From the NCBI GenBank assembly GCA_947499595.1, contig CANMOY010000001.1, positions 124,001 to 188,000 on the forward strand: 64,000 nucleotides of DNA, written 5' to 3'. Under the pieces are notes generated by a model. That model searched no databases. It was not told the DNA's origin and was given only the letters and a program-made list of their open reading frames with translations. The translations under genes were made by a program, and so were the position numbers. Source of the stretch: an uncultured Mesonia sp. Its GTDB lineage: Bacteria > Bacteroidota > Bacteroidia > Flavobacteriales > Flavobacteriaceae. Within the stretch, counting starts at the first letter, position 1. Every line of letters begins with the position of its first letter. Positions 25,794-33,556 of the stretch are shown piece after piece.

Positions 25794-27530
25794 ATGCAAA
25801 TTTCGAGCATTCCATTAGCTCAATCGGTTGTCTTGTTATGCTTGTCAAAGGGTATAAATCATATTGTGATATCTCCCGGTTCAAGAAATGCCCCGCTTAC
25901 TATAAGTTTTTCAAATCATCCTGAAATTAAAGCTTTTAGTGTTGTAGATGAAAGATCTGCTGCTTTTGTGGCCTTAGGGATGGCGCAGCAATTAAATAAG
26001 CCTGTTGGGTTATTGTGCACCTCTGGTAGTGCTTTACTAAATTACTATCCTGCTATAGCAGAAGCTTTTTACAGCGATGTACCTTTAGTGGTAATTTCTG
26101 CAGACAGACCCGTAGAGCGTATAGATATTGGTGATGGGCAAACCATTCGACAAAAAAATGTCTTTAGCAATCACATTTTATACGAAGCCAATTTACATTC
26201 TGAGGTGGTTACAGATGTATACCCTAACGATGAGAAAATTCAGCAAAAATTTGGAGAGGCCAAGTTGCATAATCAGCGTGAAATTAATTTAGCTTTAAAT
26301 ACAGCTATTGAGAAGAATGGTCCGGTTCATATCAATGTACCTTTTTATGAGCCGTTATATGGTTTGGTAGATAAACCCACAGTCGCTCCTTTGTTAATTG
26401 AACCCAACTTAGCTAGTAAAAAGTTAGAGATGCAGGAGGTGAAACCTTTTGCAGATAAATGGAGCAAAGCCAAGCGTAAACTAATTATTGTTGGTGTTTT
26501 GGCGCCTAATAGTATCGAGCAGCAATATTTAGAAATTTTGGTAAAAGATCCGTCGGTGCTGATTTTTACTGAAACTACATCAAACTTGCACCACCCAAAT
26601 TTAATCTCTCGTATAGATAAGCTAATTGCACCACTTGAAAATATACCTAATCCAGCTGAGGCTTTTGAAAAATTACAACCAGATATTTTAATTAGTTTAG
26701 GCGGTCTTATTATTTCAAAGAAAGTAAAAGCATTTTTAAGAAACTATCAACCTAAGGAACATTGGCATGTAGGTACCAACCAAGCCTTGAATACCTACTT
26801 TTGTTTGAATAAACATTTTGATGTGACCATAAATCATTTTTTTAGTGTTTTTTTTCCAATGATTAAAGAAGTAGAAAGTGATTATCAAGCGTTTTGGATA
26901 AATAAAAAGAATCAAAGAGATACTCACCATCAGGCGTATATGGAAAATTTACCTTTTTCAGATTTAAAAGCTTTTGAGTATTTGGTGCAAAATTTACCCC
27001 AAAAACAGTTGGTTCATTTTTCTAATAGCAGTATCATTCGATACGCCCAACTTTTTAAATTTAAACCTCATCAATATATTTATTGTAATCGGGGAACAAG
27101 CGGTATTGATGGAAGCAGTTCTACTGCAATTGGCGCCGCCATTGTTAGTGATTTCCCTACGACCCTAGTCACAGGTGATCTAAGCTTCTTTTATGATTCT
27201 AATGCTTTGTGGAATAATTATATCCCGCATAATTTTAAAATTATTTTAATCAATAACGGGGGAGGCGGAATTTTTAAAATTTTACCTGGAGCACAAGAGA
27301 ATCCTACGTTTGAAACATATTTTGAAACCAAACATCAATTAAATGCATCTCACCTCTGTAAAATGTATGGTTTTGAGTACCATTGCGTACACCAAGAAAC
27401 CACATTGGCAGACTGCTTGTCTCATGTTTTTCAACAAAATGATAAACCCCAATTGGTGGAAATTTTTACAGGAAATGAGCCCAATGATGTTTGGTTAAAA
27501 AATTATTTTAAATACAAAACGAAAAATTAG
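25794..27530 (+). CDS. menD: 2-succinyl-5-enolpyruvyl-6-hydroxy-3-cyclohexene-1-carboxylate synthase
   Basis: A thiamine diphosphate enzyme (578 aa) that joins isochorismate and 2-oxoglutarate in menaquinone synthesis. The N-terminal ISPGSRNAPLTISF and DERSAAFVALGMA (with the catalytic Glu) are MenD hallmarks. The ThDP-binding half has NRGTSGIDGSSSTAIGAA and LVTGDLSFFYDSNALWNN. The length is normal. Confidence 0.95.
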   Translation: MQISSIPLAQSVVLLCLSKGINHIVISPGSRNAPLTISFSNHPEIKAFSVVDERSAAFVALGMAQQLNKPVGLLCTSGSALLNYYPAIAEAFYSDVPLVVISADRPVERIDIGDGQTIRQKNVFSNHILYEANLHSEVVTDVYPNDEKIQQKFGEAKLHNQREINLALNTAIEKNGPVHINVPFYEPLYGLVDKPTVAPLLIEPNLASKKLEMQEVKPFADKWSKAKRKLIIVGVLAPNSIEQQYLEILVKDPSVLIFTETTSNLHHPNLISRIDKLIAPLENIPNPAEAFEKLQPDILISLGGLIISKKVKAFLRNYQPKEHWHVGTNQALNTYFCLNKHFDVTINHFFSVFFPMIKEVESDYQAFWINKKNQRDTHHQAYMENLPFSDLKAFEYLVQNLPQKQLVHFSNSSIIRYAQLFKFKPHQYIYCNRGTSGIDGSSSTAIGAAIVSDFPTTLVTGDLSFFYDSNALWNNYIPHNFKIILINNGGGGIFKILPGAQENPTFETYFETKHQLNASHLCKMYGFEYHCVHQETTLADCLSHVFQQNDKPQLVEIFTGNEPNDVWLKNYFKYKTKN

Positions 27531-27600
27531 AATAAAACTTGATTAAAAAGAAAATTAAATTTATCTTGAGCATTATATTAATATATTAACAAATAAAATT

Positions 27601-27939
27601 ATGAGTAAATTTGATGAAAAAATGGGTGATTACATCAAGCACCTAGACGAAATAGAAGGTAATCACGACATCGATCTATTACGCAAAGTGGCAAAGGGTT
27701 TAGGACCATCTATTTATAATAGAGATGCCTCGACAGTTTCAGGATCAGACGATAAAGAATTACAAACCGTTAAAAATAACTTTTTAATCAAAAAGTTAGG
27801 TTTGCCTGAATCTGATGATTTGATGGATGCTATACACAAGGTTATTGATATCTACGGACGTTCAAAACCAAATAAATATAGAGCTGTTGTATACTACTTG
27901 TTAACGAAACATTTTAACAAAGAATCTATTTACAATTAA
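27601..27939 (+). CDS. DUF2853 family protein
   Basis: A 112-residue soluble helical protein. The N-terminal DYIKHLDEIEGNHDIDLLRK and the GLGPSIYNRDASTVSGSD segment match DUF2853. The function is unknown. It sits between menD and the CvfB-like gene with its own terminator. Confidence 0.88.
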   Translation: MSKFDEKMGDYIKHLDEIEGNHDIDLLRKVAKGLGPSIYNRDASTVSGSDDKELQTVKNNFLIKKLGLPESDDLMDAIHKVIDIYGRSKPNKYRAVVYYLLTKHFNKESIYN

Positions 27940-27963
27940 TTTTGTTTAAATTATAGAAGAACG

Positions 27964-27992
27964 AAAAGAACCTTTTTTAGGTTCTTTTTTTG
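27964..27992 (+). terminator. Rho-independent terminator after DUF2853
   Basis: Arms AAAAGAACC (27964-27972) and GGTTCTTTT (27980-27988), followed by a T-rich run. Confidence 0.75.
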
Positions 27993-28022
27993 TTTAATGA
28001 AATTTACCATAATCATTATGCG

Positions 28023-28030
28023 TACATTTG
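28023..28030 (+). promoter_or_regulatory. Candidate -7 box for the CvfB-like gene
   Basis: TACATTTG lies 16 bases before the ATG at 28047. This supports that start over the upstream in-frame ATG at 27990, which lies before the box. Confidence 0.55.
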
Positions 28031-28046
28031 CACAAAATTTATAGCT

Positions 28047-28892
28047 ATGCTTGCAATTGGGCAAACTCACAAACTTATTATAGATCGCGATACCCCTCCT
28101 GGGCTTTTTTTAAGAGATGATTCTGGATTAAAAGAAAACGAAATATTACTTCCTAACAAATATAAGCCAGAAGATTTTGAAATTGGTGATGAAATAGAGG
28201 TTTTTGTTTATTTAGATCACGAAGAGAGACCAGTAGCAACTACTTTGAAACCTTATGTCGCCTTGGACGAATTCGCTTATTTAAAATGTGTAGAGGTGAA
28301 TAAACTAGGAGCTTTTCTTGACTGGGGATTAGAAAAACATTTATTTGTCCCTTTTAAAGAGCAAGCCTATCCTATGAAGGAAGGAGATTGGTACCTTATT
28401 TTTTGTTACTTAGATGAAACTTCAGAGAGGTTGGTTGCTTCAAGTAAAGTATTACATTTTTTAGATAATTCATCTTTAAGTGTGGCTCCTTTTGAGCGGG
28501 TAGAATTGTGGGTAGCCAATAAAACGGAATTAGGGTTTAATGTAATTGTAAACGACTTACACCAAGGTTTGGTTTATCATGATGATGTTTTCCAAGATTT
28601 AAAAACTGGAGATAAGCTTAAAGGTTGGGTTAAAAAAACAAGGAAAGACAATAAAATTGATATTGTACTCAAACGACCAGGCTATAGAAGCATAGAGCCT
28701 AATGCCGATAAGATTATACACGAATTACAGCTTCAAAACGGTTTCTTGCCTTTGCACGATAAATCAGAACCTGAGCAAATAAAAAAGCTTTTGGCTATGA
28801 GTAAGAAAAGCTTCAAACGCGCAATAGGTACGTTATATAAAAAACGAATGATAGAAATAAAGCCAGAAGGGATTTATCTTATAGAGAATTAA
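28047..28892 (+). CDS. CvfB-like S1-domain RNA-binding protein
   Basis: A 281-residue protein with repeated S1-type OB folds (GLFLRDDSG; LKCVEVNKLGAFLDWGLEKHLFVPFKEQ; GYRSIEPNA end of domain 3) and a C-terminal winged-helix segment (KSFKRAIGTLYKKRMIEIKPEGI). This is the CvfB/YitL architecture, sometimes mislabelled GntR-like. Family members bind RNA, and in Staphylococcus one affects virulence gene expression. The start at 28047 is supported by the promoter position. The last 14 bases overlap the convergent gene. Confidence 0.88.
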   Translation: MLAIGQTHKLIIDRDTPPGLFLRDDSGLKENEILLPNKYKPEDFEIGDEIEVFVYLDHEERPVATTLKPYVALDEFAYLKCVEVNKLGAFLDWGLEKHLFVPFKEQAYPMKEGDWYLIFCYLDETSERLVASSKVLHFLDNSSLSVAPFERVELWVANKTELGFNVIVNDLHQGLVYHDDVFQDLKTGDKLKGWVKKTRKDNKIDIVLKRPGYRSIEPNADKIIHELQLQNGFLPLHDKSEPEQIKKLLAMSKKSFKRAIGTLYKKRMIEIKPEGIYLIEN

Positions 28893-29844
28893 GCCATCGG
28901 CGTAAATCTTCATTGGTTTTTTTAAGAAATTTAGGAGCATCAAATCGGTAACCAATAACTACAGAAAAGTAGCGTACCGCATCGTCAACTTTTGCGTGTG
29001 AATTACTGGATTGATTTTGAACTTGGGTATAAGCCCGAATGCCCGAATAAAAGGAATCTGTAGTATAACCCAAACTTAGATCTAAGGTACTGGTGGTTAG
29101 TAGATGCGTAGAGCTATTTTTATTTTCACTAGTGTGGAAGGCTCCAAGGCCAATCGATAAACCACCGGCAACTAAAAAGTGTTCGTTGATTACCCAATTA
29201 TAGTAATAAGCTGGGTTAATAGCTAGGGTATAAAAATTGGCATTTTCTACTTGATCTAAAACCCGAATTTTACGTAGTGCTGTAAACGAGTAAGAAATGG
29301 CTGGTATAAAACTTCCAGCACTAATCATTTGTCTTTGATTTTCAAAATCTTTAGCCCGGAAAGAAAAATTTGGATTAAAATTAAATCCGGTTTTACCTGT
29401 TATTTTAAGCGAATTGGCGCTTGGTAAATGTGTAGTGGAATAGTCTACAGCCCGTACTTTAAAACCATTTTGCTTATAGAAATCAATCTCTTGAATCCAC
29501 GGTCCTGGGTATAAATTTAAAGAAAAGGCAAAGATTTGTCCATCTTCCTTATCTCGGTTACTATTAAATATTTCTGGTGCGAAGCCAAAACTAAATGCTA
29601 ATAAATCATAATTAAAAGACAGACCTAAAGTTGTTTTTCTATTCGGTATAACCTCAATATTGGTTTTTAAATTTTCATTATATAAAGAAAATTCATTACT
29701 CGTATTAATCAGATTGGTTCTAATTAAAACCTTATTTGGGTATTGCCTAAAGTATTGATTTTGGGCTAGACTGTCCTGCGCACGAAGACAGAATATAGTT
29801 GAGTATGCTAGAACTAGAATACAAATTAAATCTCGTTGAAACAT
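28879..29844 (-). CDS. DUF4421-like outer membrane protein
   Basis: A 321-residue protein with a signal peptide (about 1-22) and alternating beta-strand segments suggesting a small barrel. Matching features include TNLINTSNEF at the mature start, YDLLAFSFGFAPE and a late IGYRFDAPKFL. I associate these with DUF4421, but the match is from memory. The function is unknown. The gene lies 2 bases downstream of the 182-residue secreted protein gene and is probably cotranscribed with it. Confidence 0.65.
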   Translation of the reverse strand: MFQRDLICILVLAYSTIFCLRAQDSLAQNQYFRQYPNKVLIRTNLINTSNEFSLYNENLKTNIEVIPNRKTTLGLSFNYDLLAFSFGFAPEIFNSNRDKEDGQIFAFSLNLYPGPWIQEIDFYKQNGFKVRAVDYSTTHLPSANSLKITGKTGFNFNPNFSFRAKDFENQRQMISAGSFIPAISYSFTALRKIRVLDQVENANFYTLAINPAYYYNWVINEHFLVAGGLSIGLGAFHTSENKNSSTHLLTTSTLDLSLGYTTDSFYSGIRAYTQVQNQSSNSHAKVDDAVRYFSVVIGYRFDAPKFLKKTNEDLRRWLNSL

Positions 29845-29846
29845 AA

Positions 29847-30395
29847 TTAATTAAGATAAAAATTGAAATTTCTACCTCTTGCATTTTTGTTGCCCATGTA
29901 ATTTCCTCTATAAAAATACCCATACGGATTTCGAATAAAGGGCCTACTCATATCTTCGTAAGCTTCATTTTTAATACCTCCGTCTCTGGTTTTTCTAGGA
30001 TCTGTGTCTACTCTAAATTCCGTTTGACGATTAAAATTGCTTCGTGAGTCATAATAGACTTCAACCCTTTGTTTAATTTGTTGTAGTTGTCTAGTAGGTA
30101 GTTGCATAGAGTAGTTTGCCTTATTTTTGTTGTAGTGTTTTTCTTCAACTAAAGCAAGCATATCAATCTTTTTAAAAGTAGAAAATTGATGCATCTTTAT
30201 TGGCGGTATGCTAAAGTTACGTTCTTTTGATTCTATAGCGCCTAAAAAAGTGCCTAACGCAAGGCTATGGTTATTTAAGCGCAAGGGCAATTCTAAGTTG
30301 TAATTTGTCTGTGGAATCTTTTGTGCTTGTTTTAGCTCTTGCCCATTTACAAACATAGCTATTGACATAAAAAGAAGTAATAAAAATTTTTTCAT
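29847..30395 (-). CDS. Secreted protein of unknown function
   Basis: A 182-residue protein with a clean signal peptide (KKFLLLLFMSIAMFVNG) and a basic, Asn/Arg-rich mature part with no recognised domain. The C-terminal half (RNPYGYFYRGNYMGNKNARG) is aromatic and low in complexity. It is the first gene of a two-gene unit with the DUF4421-like protein, which suggests a shared envelope role. I do not recognise the family. Confidence 0.7.
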   Translation of the reverse strand: MKKFLLLLFMSIAMFVNGQELKQAQKIPQTNYNLELPLRLNNHSLALGTFLGAIESKERNFSIPPIKMHQFSTFKKIDMLALVEEKHYNKNKANYSMQLPTRQLQQIKQRVEVYYDSRSNFNRQTEFRVDTDPRKTRDGGIKNEAYEDMSRPFIRNPYGYFYRGNYMGNKNARGRNFNFYLN

Positions 30396-30477
30396 AATCA
30401 GCTTTTCGCGGAATAATTTTAAAGCAAAAACTATGCTAAAGATATTAATAATAGAGTAACTGTACTTAATTATTAGC

Positions 30478-30485
30478 TATTTTTG
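30478..30485 (+). promoter_or_regulatory. Candidate -7 box for menB
   Basis: TATTTTTG lies 95 bases before the menB ATG. If used, it gives an unusually long leader for this genome. Confidence 0.3.
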
Positions 30486-30580
30486 CTGTATTATCTAGTC
30501 TATATGAAATTGTTATTACTTTTAAGACATTTGTAAATTGCAATTAGAATTAATAAAATTAATCTTATAAAAATTTAAGT

Positions 30581-31420
30581 ATGAGTAAAATAAATTGGCA
30601 GACCGCAAAAACATATGAAGATATAACTTACAAGAAAAGTAACGGGGTAGCTCGAATTGCATTTAACCGACCCGAGGTTAGAAATGCGTTTAGACCCAAA
30701 ACTACATCAGAGCTTTTAGACGCATTTCACGATGCACAAGAAGATACAAGTATTGGTGTAGTTTTACTGTCGGCAGAAGGACCTTCGCCTAAAGATGGTG
30801 TGTATAGCTTTTGTAGTGGGGGAGATCAAAAAGCACGGGGGCATCAAGGTTATGTTGGAGAAGATGGTTATCATAGATTAAATATTCTTGAAGTACAACG
30901 CCTCATTCGGTTTATGCCAAAAGCAGTGATTTGTGTAGTACCCGGTTGGGCAGTAGGAGGCGGACATAGTTTACATGTGGTATGTGATATGACTTTAGCG
31001 AGTAAAGAACACGCAATTTTTAAACAAACAGATGCAGATGTAACCAGTTTTGACGCAGGTTATGGTTCAGCTTACTTAGCCAAAATGGTAGGACAAAAAA
31101 AAGCACGCGAAATATTTTTTCTAGGCCGTAATTATTCGGCTCAAGAAGCCTTTGAAATGGGAATGGTAAATGCTGTGGTACCCCACGATGAATTAGAAGA
31201 TACCGCCTATGAGTGGGCCCAAGAAATACTAGCCAAAAGTCCAACCTCTATTAAAATGTTGAAATTTGCAATGAATTTAACCGATGATGGAATGGTAGGC
31301 CAACAGGTTTTCGCTGGTGAAGCGACACGATTAGCTTATATGACAGATGAAGCCAAAGAAGGAAGAGATGCTTTTCTAGAAAAAAGAAAACCAAACTTTG
31401 ATAAAAAGTGGTTGCCATAA
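30581..31420 (+). CDS. menB: 1,4-dihydroxy-2-naphthoyl-CoA synthase
   Basis: MenB (279 aa), a crotonase-fold enzyme that cyclises o-succinylbenzoyl-CoA in menaquinone synthesis. Motifs are ARIAFNRPEVRNAFRP, FCSGGDQKARG, CVVPGWAVGGGHSLHVVCD (oxyanion and active-site Asp region) and DVTSFDAGYGSAYLAKMVG. The C-terminal EGRDAFLEKRKPNF is typical. It is followed 3 bases later by PH-domain protein genes. Confidence 0.96.
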   Translation: MSKINWQTAKTYEDITYKKSNGVARIAFNRPEVRNAFRPKTTSELLDAFHDAQEDTSIGVVLLSAEGPSPKDGVYSFCSGGDQKARGHQGYVGEDGYHRLNILEVQRLIRFMPKAVICVVPGWAVGGGHSLHVVCDMTLASKEHAIFKQTDADVTSFDAGYGSAYLAKMVGQKKAREIFFLGRNYSAQEAFEMGMVNAVVPHDELEDTAYEWAQEILAKSPTSIKMLKFAMNLTDDGMVGQQVFAGEATRLAYMTDEAKEGRDAFLEKRKPNFDKKWLP

Positions 31421-31423
31421 AAA

Positions 31424-31951
31424 ATGAAAGATTTCGTAAATAATTCAATTGACCTAAATGATTTACCAGATTTTGAATCGGTTCATCTAGAAATTAGTGA
31501 AAAAAATTATTTTATAAAGATGGTCATGCAATGGGCCATCTTTTGCCTCGTTTACAGCTTAATTTTATTAGCGCTTATGAATGCTAAATGGGGTATTCCT
31601 ATATGGATTTTCAAGCTAAGCAGTTTTTTTGCTTTTAGCTTTGTTTTAATAGGCGTCTTTTTAAGTTTTAAACGCTATAAGAGTATAGGTTATGCTTTAA
31701 GACAGAAAGATGTGATTTTTCAACGGGGTTGGTTAATAAAAAAAACAACTGTCATTCCCTTTAACCGTATACAACACGTGGCTTCAAAGCAAAGTTTTTT
31801 AGATAAAAAATTGGGGCTGGCTGTACTAAGAATATATACCGCTGGTGGTTCAGGTAGTGATATTAGTATTGTAGGTCTTTTGCCTAAAGAGGCCTTAAAA
31901 ATTAAAGAATTTATAATTCAGTTAATCGATGCCGAAGAAAGAACAGAATAA
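31424..31951 (+). CDS. PH-domain membrane protein, YdbS-like
   Basis: A 175-residue protein with two transmembrane helices (about 35-52 and 62-82) and a bacterial PH (bPH2) domain. The PH domain is marked by YALRQKDVIFQRGWLIKKTT, IPFNRIQHVASKQS and the GSGSDISIVGL strand. YdbS-like proteins pair with YdbT-like proteins, as here; in Bacillus the pair is linked to bacteriocin resistance. It overlaps the next gene by 23 bases. Confidence 0.87.
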   Translation: MKDFVNNSIDLNDLPDFESVHLEISEKNYFIKMVMQWAIFCLVYSLILLALMNAKWGIPIWIFKLSSFFAFSFVLIGVFLSFKRYKSIGYALRQKDVIFQRGWLIKKTTVIPFNRIQHVASKQSFLDKKLGLAVLRIYTAGGSGSDISIVGLLPKEALKIKEFIIQLIDAEERTE

Positions 31952-33503
31952 GCTCTTTGCTATACCACAGAATCAAAATAAACTGGGTATTTTGTTTATT
32001 TTTCTTTATTCTTTATACAAAATTACTCGGGGACTTATAGCCATTTTTCTCTATAGTGCGCTCACCCAAAAGCTTAGTAATTACTGGTTTTATATCGTAT
32101 TGGGCTTAAGTGTATTATTCTTAATTGTATTGGTATTTAGTTATTTATCTTATAAGAATTTTAAATTTCATATTGATTATAAAAATTATAGGTTTGTTCT
32201 CAAACAAGGTGTTTTTACCTCAAATACTCTAGATATTTCCTTACAAAGAATACAACAAGTTTATGTTAAAAGAACAATTATTCATCGAATTATAGGGGTT
32301 TGTAGTTTGGTGGTAGAGTCTGCCGGAAGTTCCGATAAAGAAATTGAAATCAAGGCATTATCAGAAGATAAGGCATTGGCCCTACAACAAGAATTATTAG
32401 CGCTTAAAGCGGAAGAATATTCGGTAAATAAAGAGTTAAGTAATGACTTGGAGAATGAAGTTTCAAATGCAGATAAGTTTGAACAAGCCGAGGATTCTTT
32501 ATCAAAGAATAATGTCGAGTGGACTTATAAATTAGGTCTTAAGAAGTTATTATTATTGGGATTAACCAGCAACTACTTCAGAGGTCTAGGATTAATCATA
32601 GTGTTTATAAGTACCGTATATGGTCAATTTTCTCAATTTGTTGATGATAATCCATATTGGAAAGGGGCAGAAGAGTATTTGGAACAAGAGTATACTAGTG
32701 TATTTGAAATAACTTTGGTATTGGTTCTCAGTTTTTTCATCTTATTTGCCTTAAGTATCCTAGTAAGTATTATAGAAACCATTTTAAAATATTTTGAGCT
32801 TAAGATCACGAAGAAAAAAGAATCTTTAGAAGTTGAAATGGGCTTAAAAACCAACACTAAATGGAGTTTAAATCCGAATCGGGTTCAAATAGTAACCCAT
32901 AGCTCAAATCCATTACAAAGTCGGTTGGATTTACATCAGCTTCAATTAGCACTAATTGGCAGCGATGACCAGATTAAAAAAAATAGTCTTAGTATTCCTG
33001 CTTTGACTTTAAATAAGTTGCTGCAAATTCAAAACTTTTTGTTTTCAGTAAAATTAGAAAAAGGAGAATTCGTTAGAATGTATCCTGTTTGGCTGTTTAA
33101 GCGATTAGTTATAACTACACTGCTACTTGGGGGTGCATTCTTTTTAAATTATTTTGTAGGTTGGTTTAGAATAGAATTGCTGGCCTCAATTCTAATTCCT
33201 GTTGGATTAATTTTGTTTACATTACAATTTTTTATCTTTCGGAGTTCTAAATTGGCTATTACTCCAAATTTTGTAATTAAAAGTGAAGGTGTTTGGTTTA
33301 AAAAAAGAAAATATATCGAGCTTTACAAGATACAAGCCTTTAGTGTTCAAGAACCAATTTTCTTAAGGAAAAGGAAGTTGGTGCATATTACTTTTCATAC
33401 CGCTGCGGGAGATTTACGTTTTAATTATCTTCCTAAGAGCTATTGTGCTCAATTGAATTATTTGCTTTATCGTGTAGAATCATCGCGACAGGCTTGGATG
33501 TAA
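31929..33503 (+). CDS. PH-domain membrane protein, YdbT-like
   Basis: A 524-residue protein with about six transmembrane segments in pairs and three bPH2 domains. The first has FVLKQGVFTSNTLDISLQRIQQV. A degenerate second one follows with VEMGLKTNTKWSLNPNRVQIV. The third has KSEGVWFKKRKYIELYKIQAF. It forms a translationally coupled pair with the YdbS-like gene. The function is unknown beyond the membrane location. It ends in a strong terminator. Confidence 0.85.
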   Translation: MPKKEQNKLFAIPQNQNKLGILFIFLYSLYKITRGLIAIFLYSALTQKLSNYWFYIVLGLSVLFLIVLVFSYLSYKNFKFHIDYKNYRFVLKQGVFTSNTLDISLQRIQQVYVKRTIIHRIIGVCSLVVESAGSSDKEIEIKALSEDKALALQQELLALKAEEYSVNKELSNDLENEVSNADKFEQAEDSLSKNNVEWTYKLGLKKLLLLGLTSNYFRGLGLIIVFISTVYGQFSQFVDDNPYWKGAEEYLEQEYTSVFEITLVLVLSFFILFALSILVSIIETILKYFELKITKKKESLEVEMGLKTNTKWSLNPNRVQIVTHSSNPLQSRLDLHQLQLALIGSDDQIKKNSLSIPALTLNKLLQIQNFLFSVKLEKGEFVRMYPVWLFKRLVITTLLLGGAFFLNYFVGWFRIELLASILIPVGLILFTLQFFIFRSSKLAITPNFVIKSEGVWFKKRKYIELYKIQAFSVQEPIFLRKRKLVHITFHTAAGDLRFNYLPKSYCAQLNYLLYRVESSRQAWM

Positions 33504-33534
33504 AAAAAGCCTTCATTTTATATGAAGGCTTTTT
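33504..33534. terminator. Bidirectional rho-independent terminator
   Basis: Arms AAAAAGCCTTCAT (33504-33516) and ATGAAGGCTTTTT (33522-33534). It is placed between convergent PH-domain and E1 dehydrogenase genes. Confidence 0.8.
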
Positions 33535-33556
33535 AAATCATAAAATACGTTTTTTA

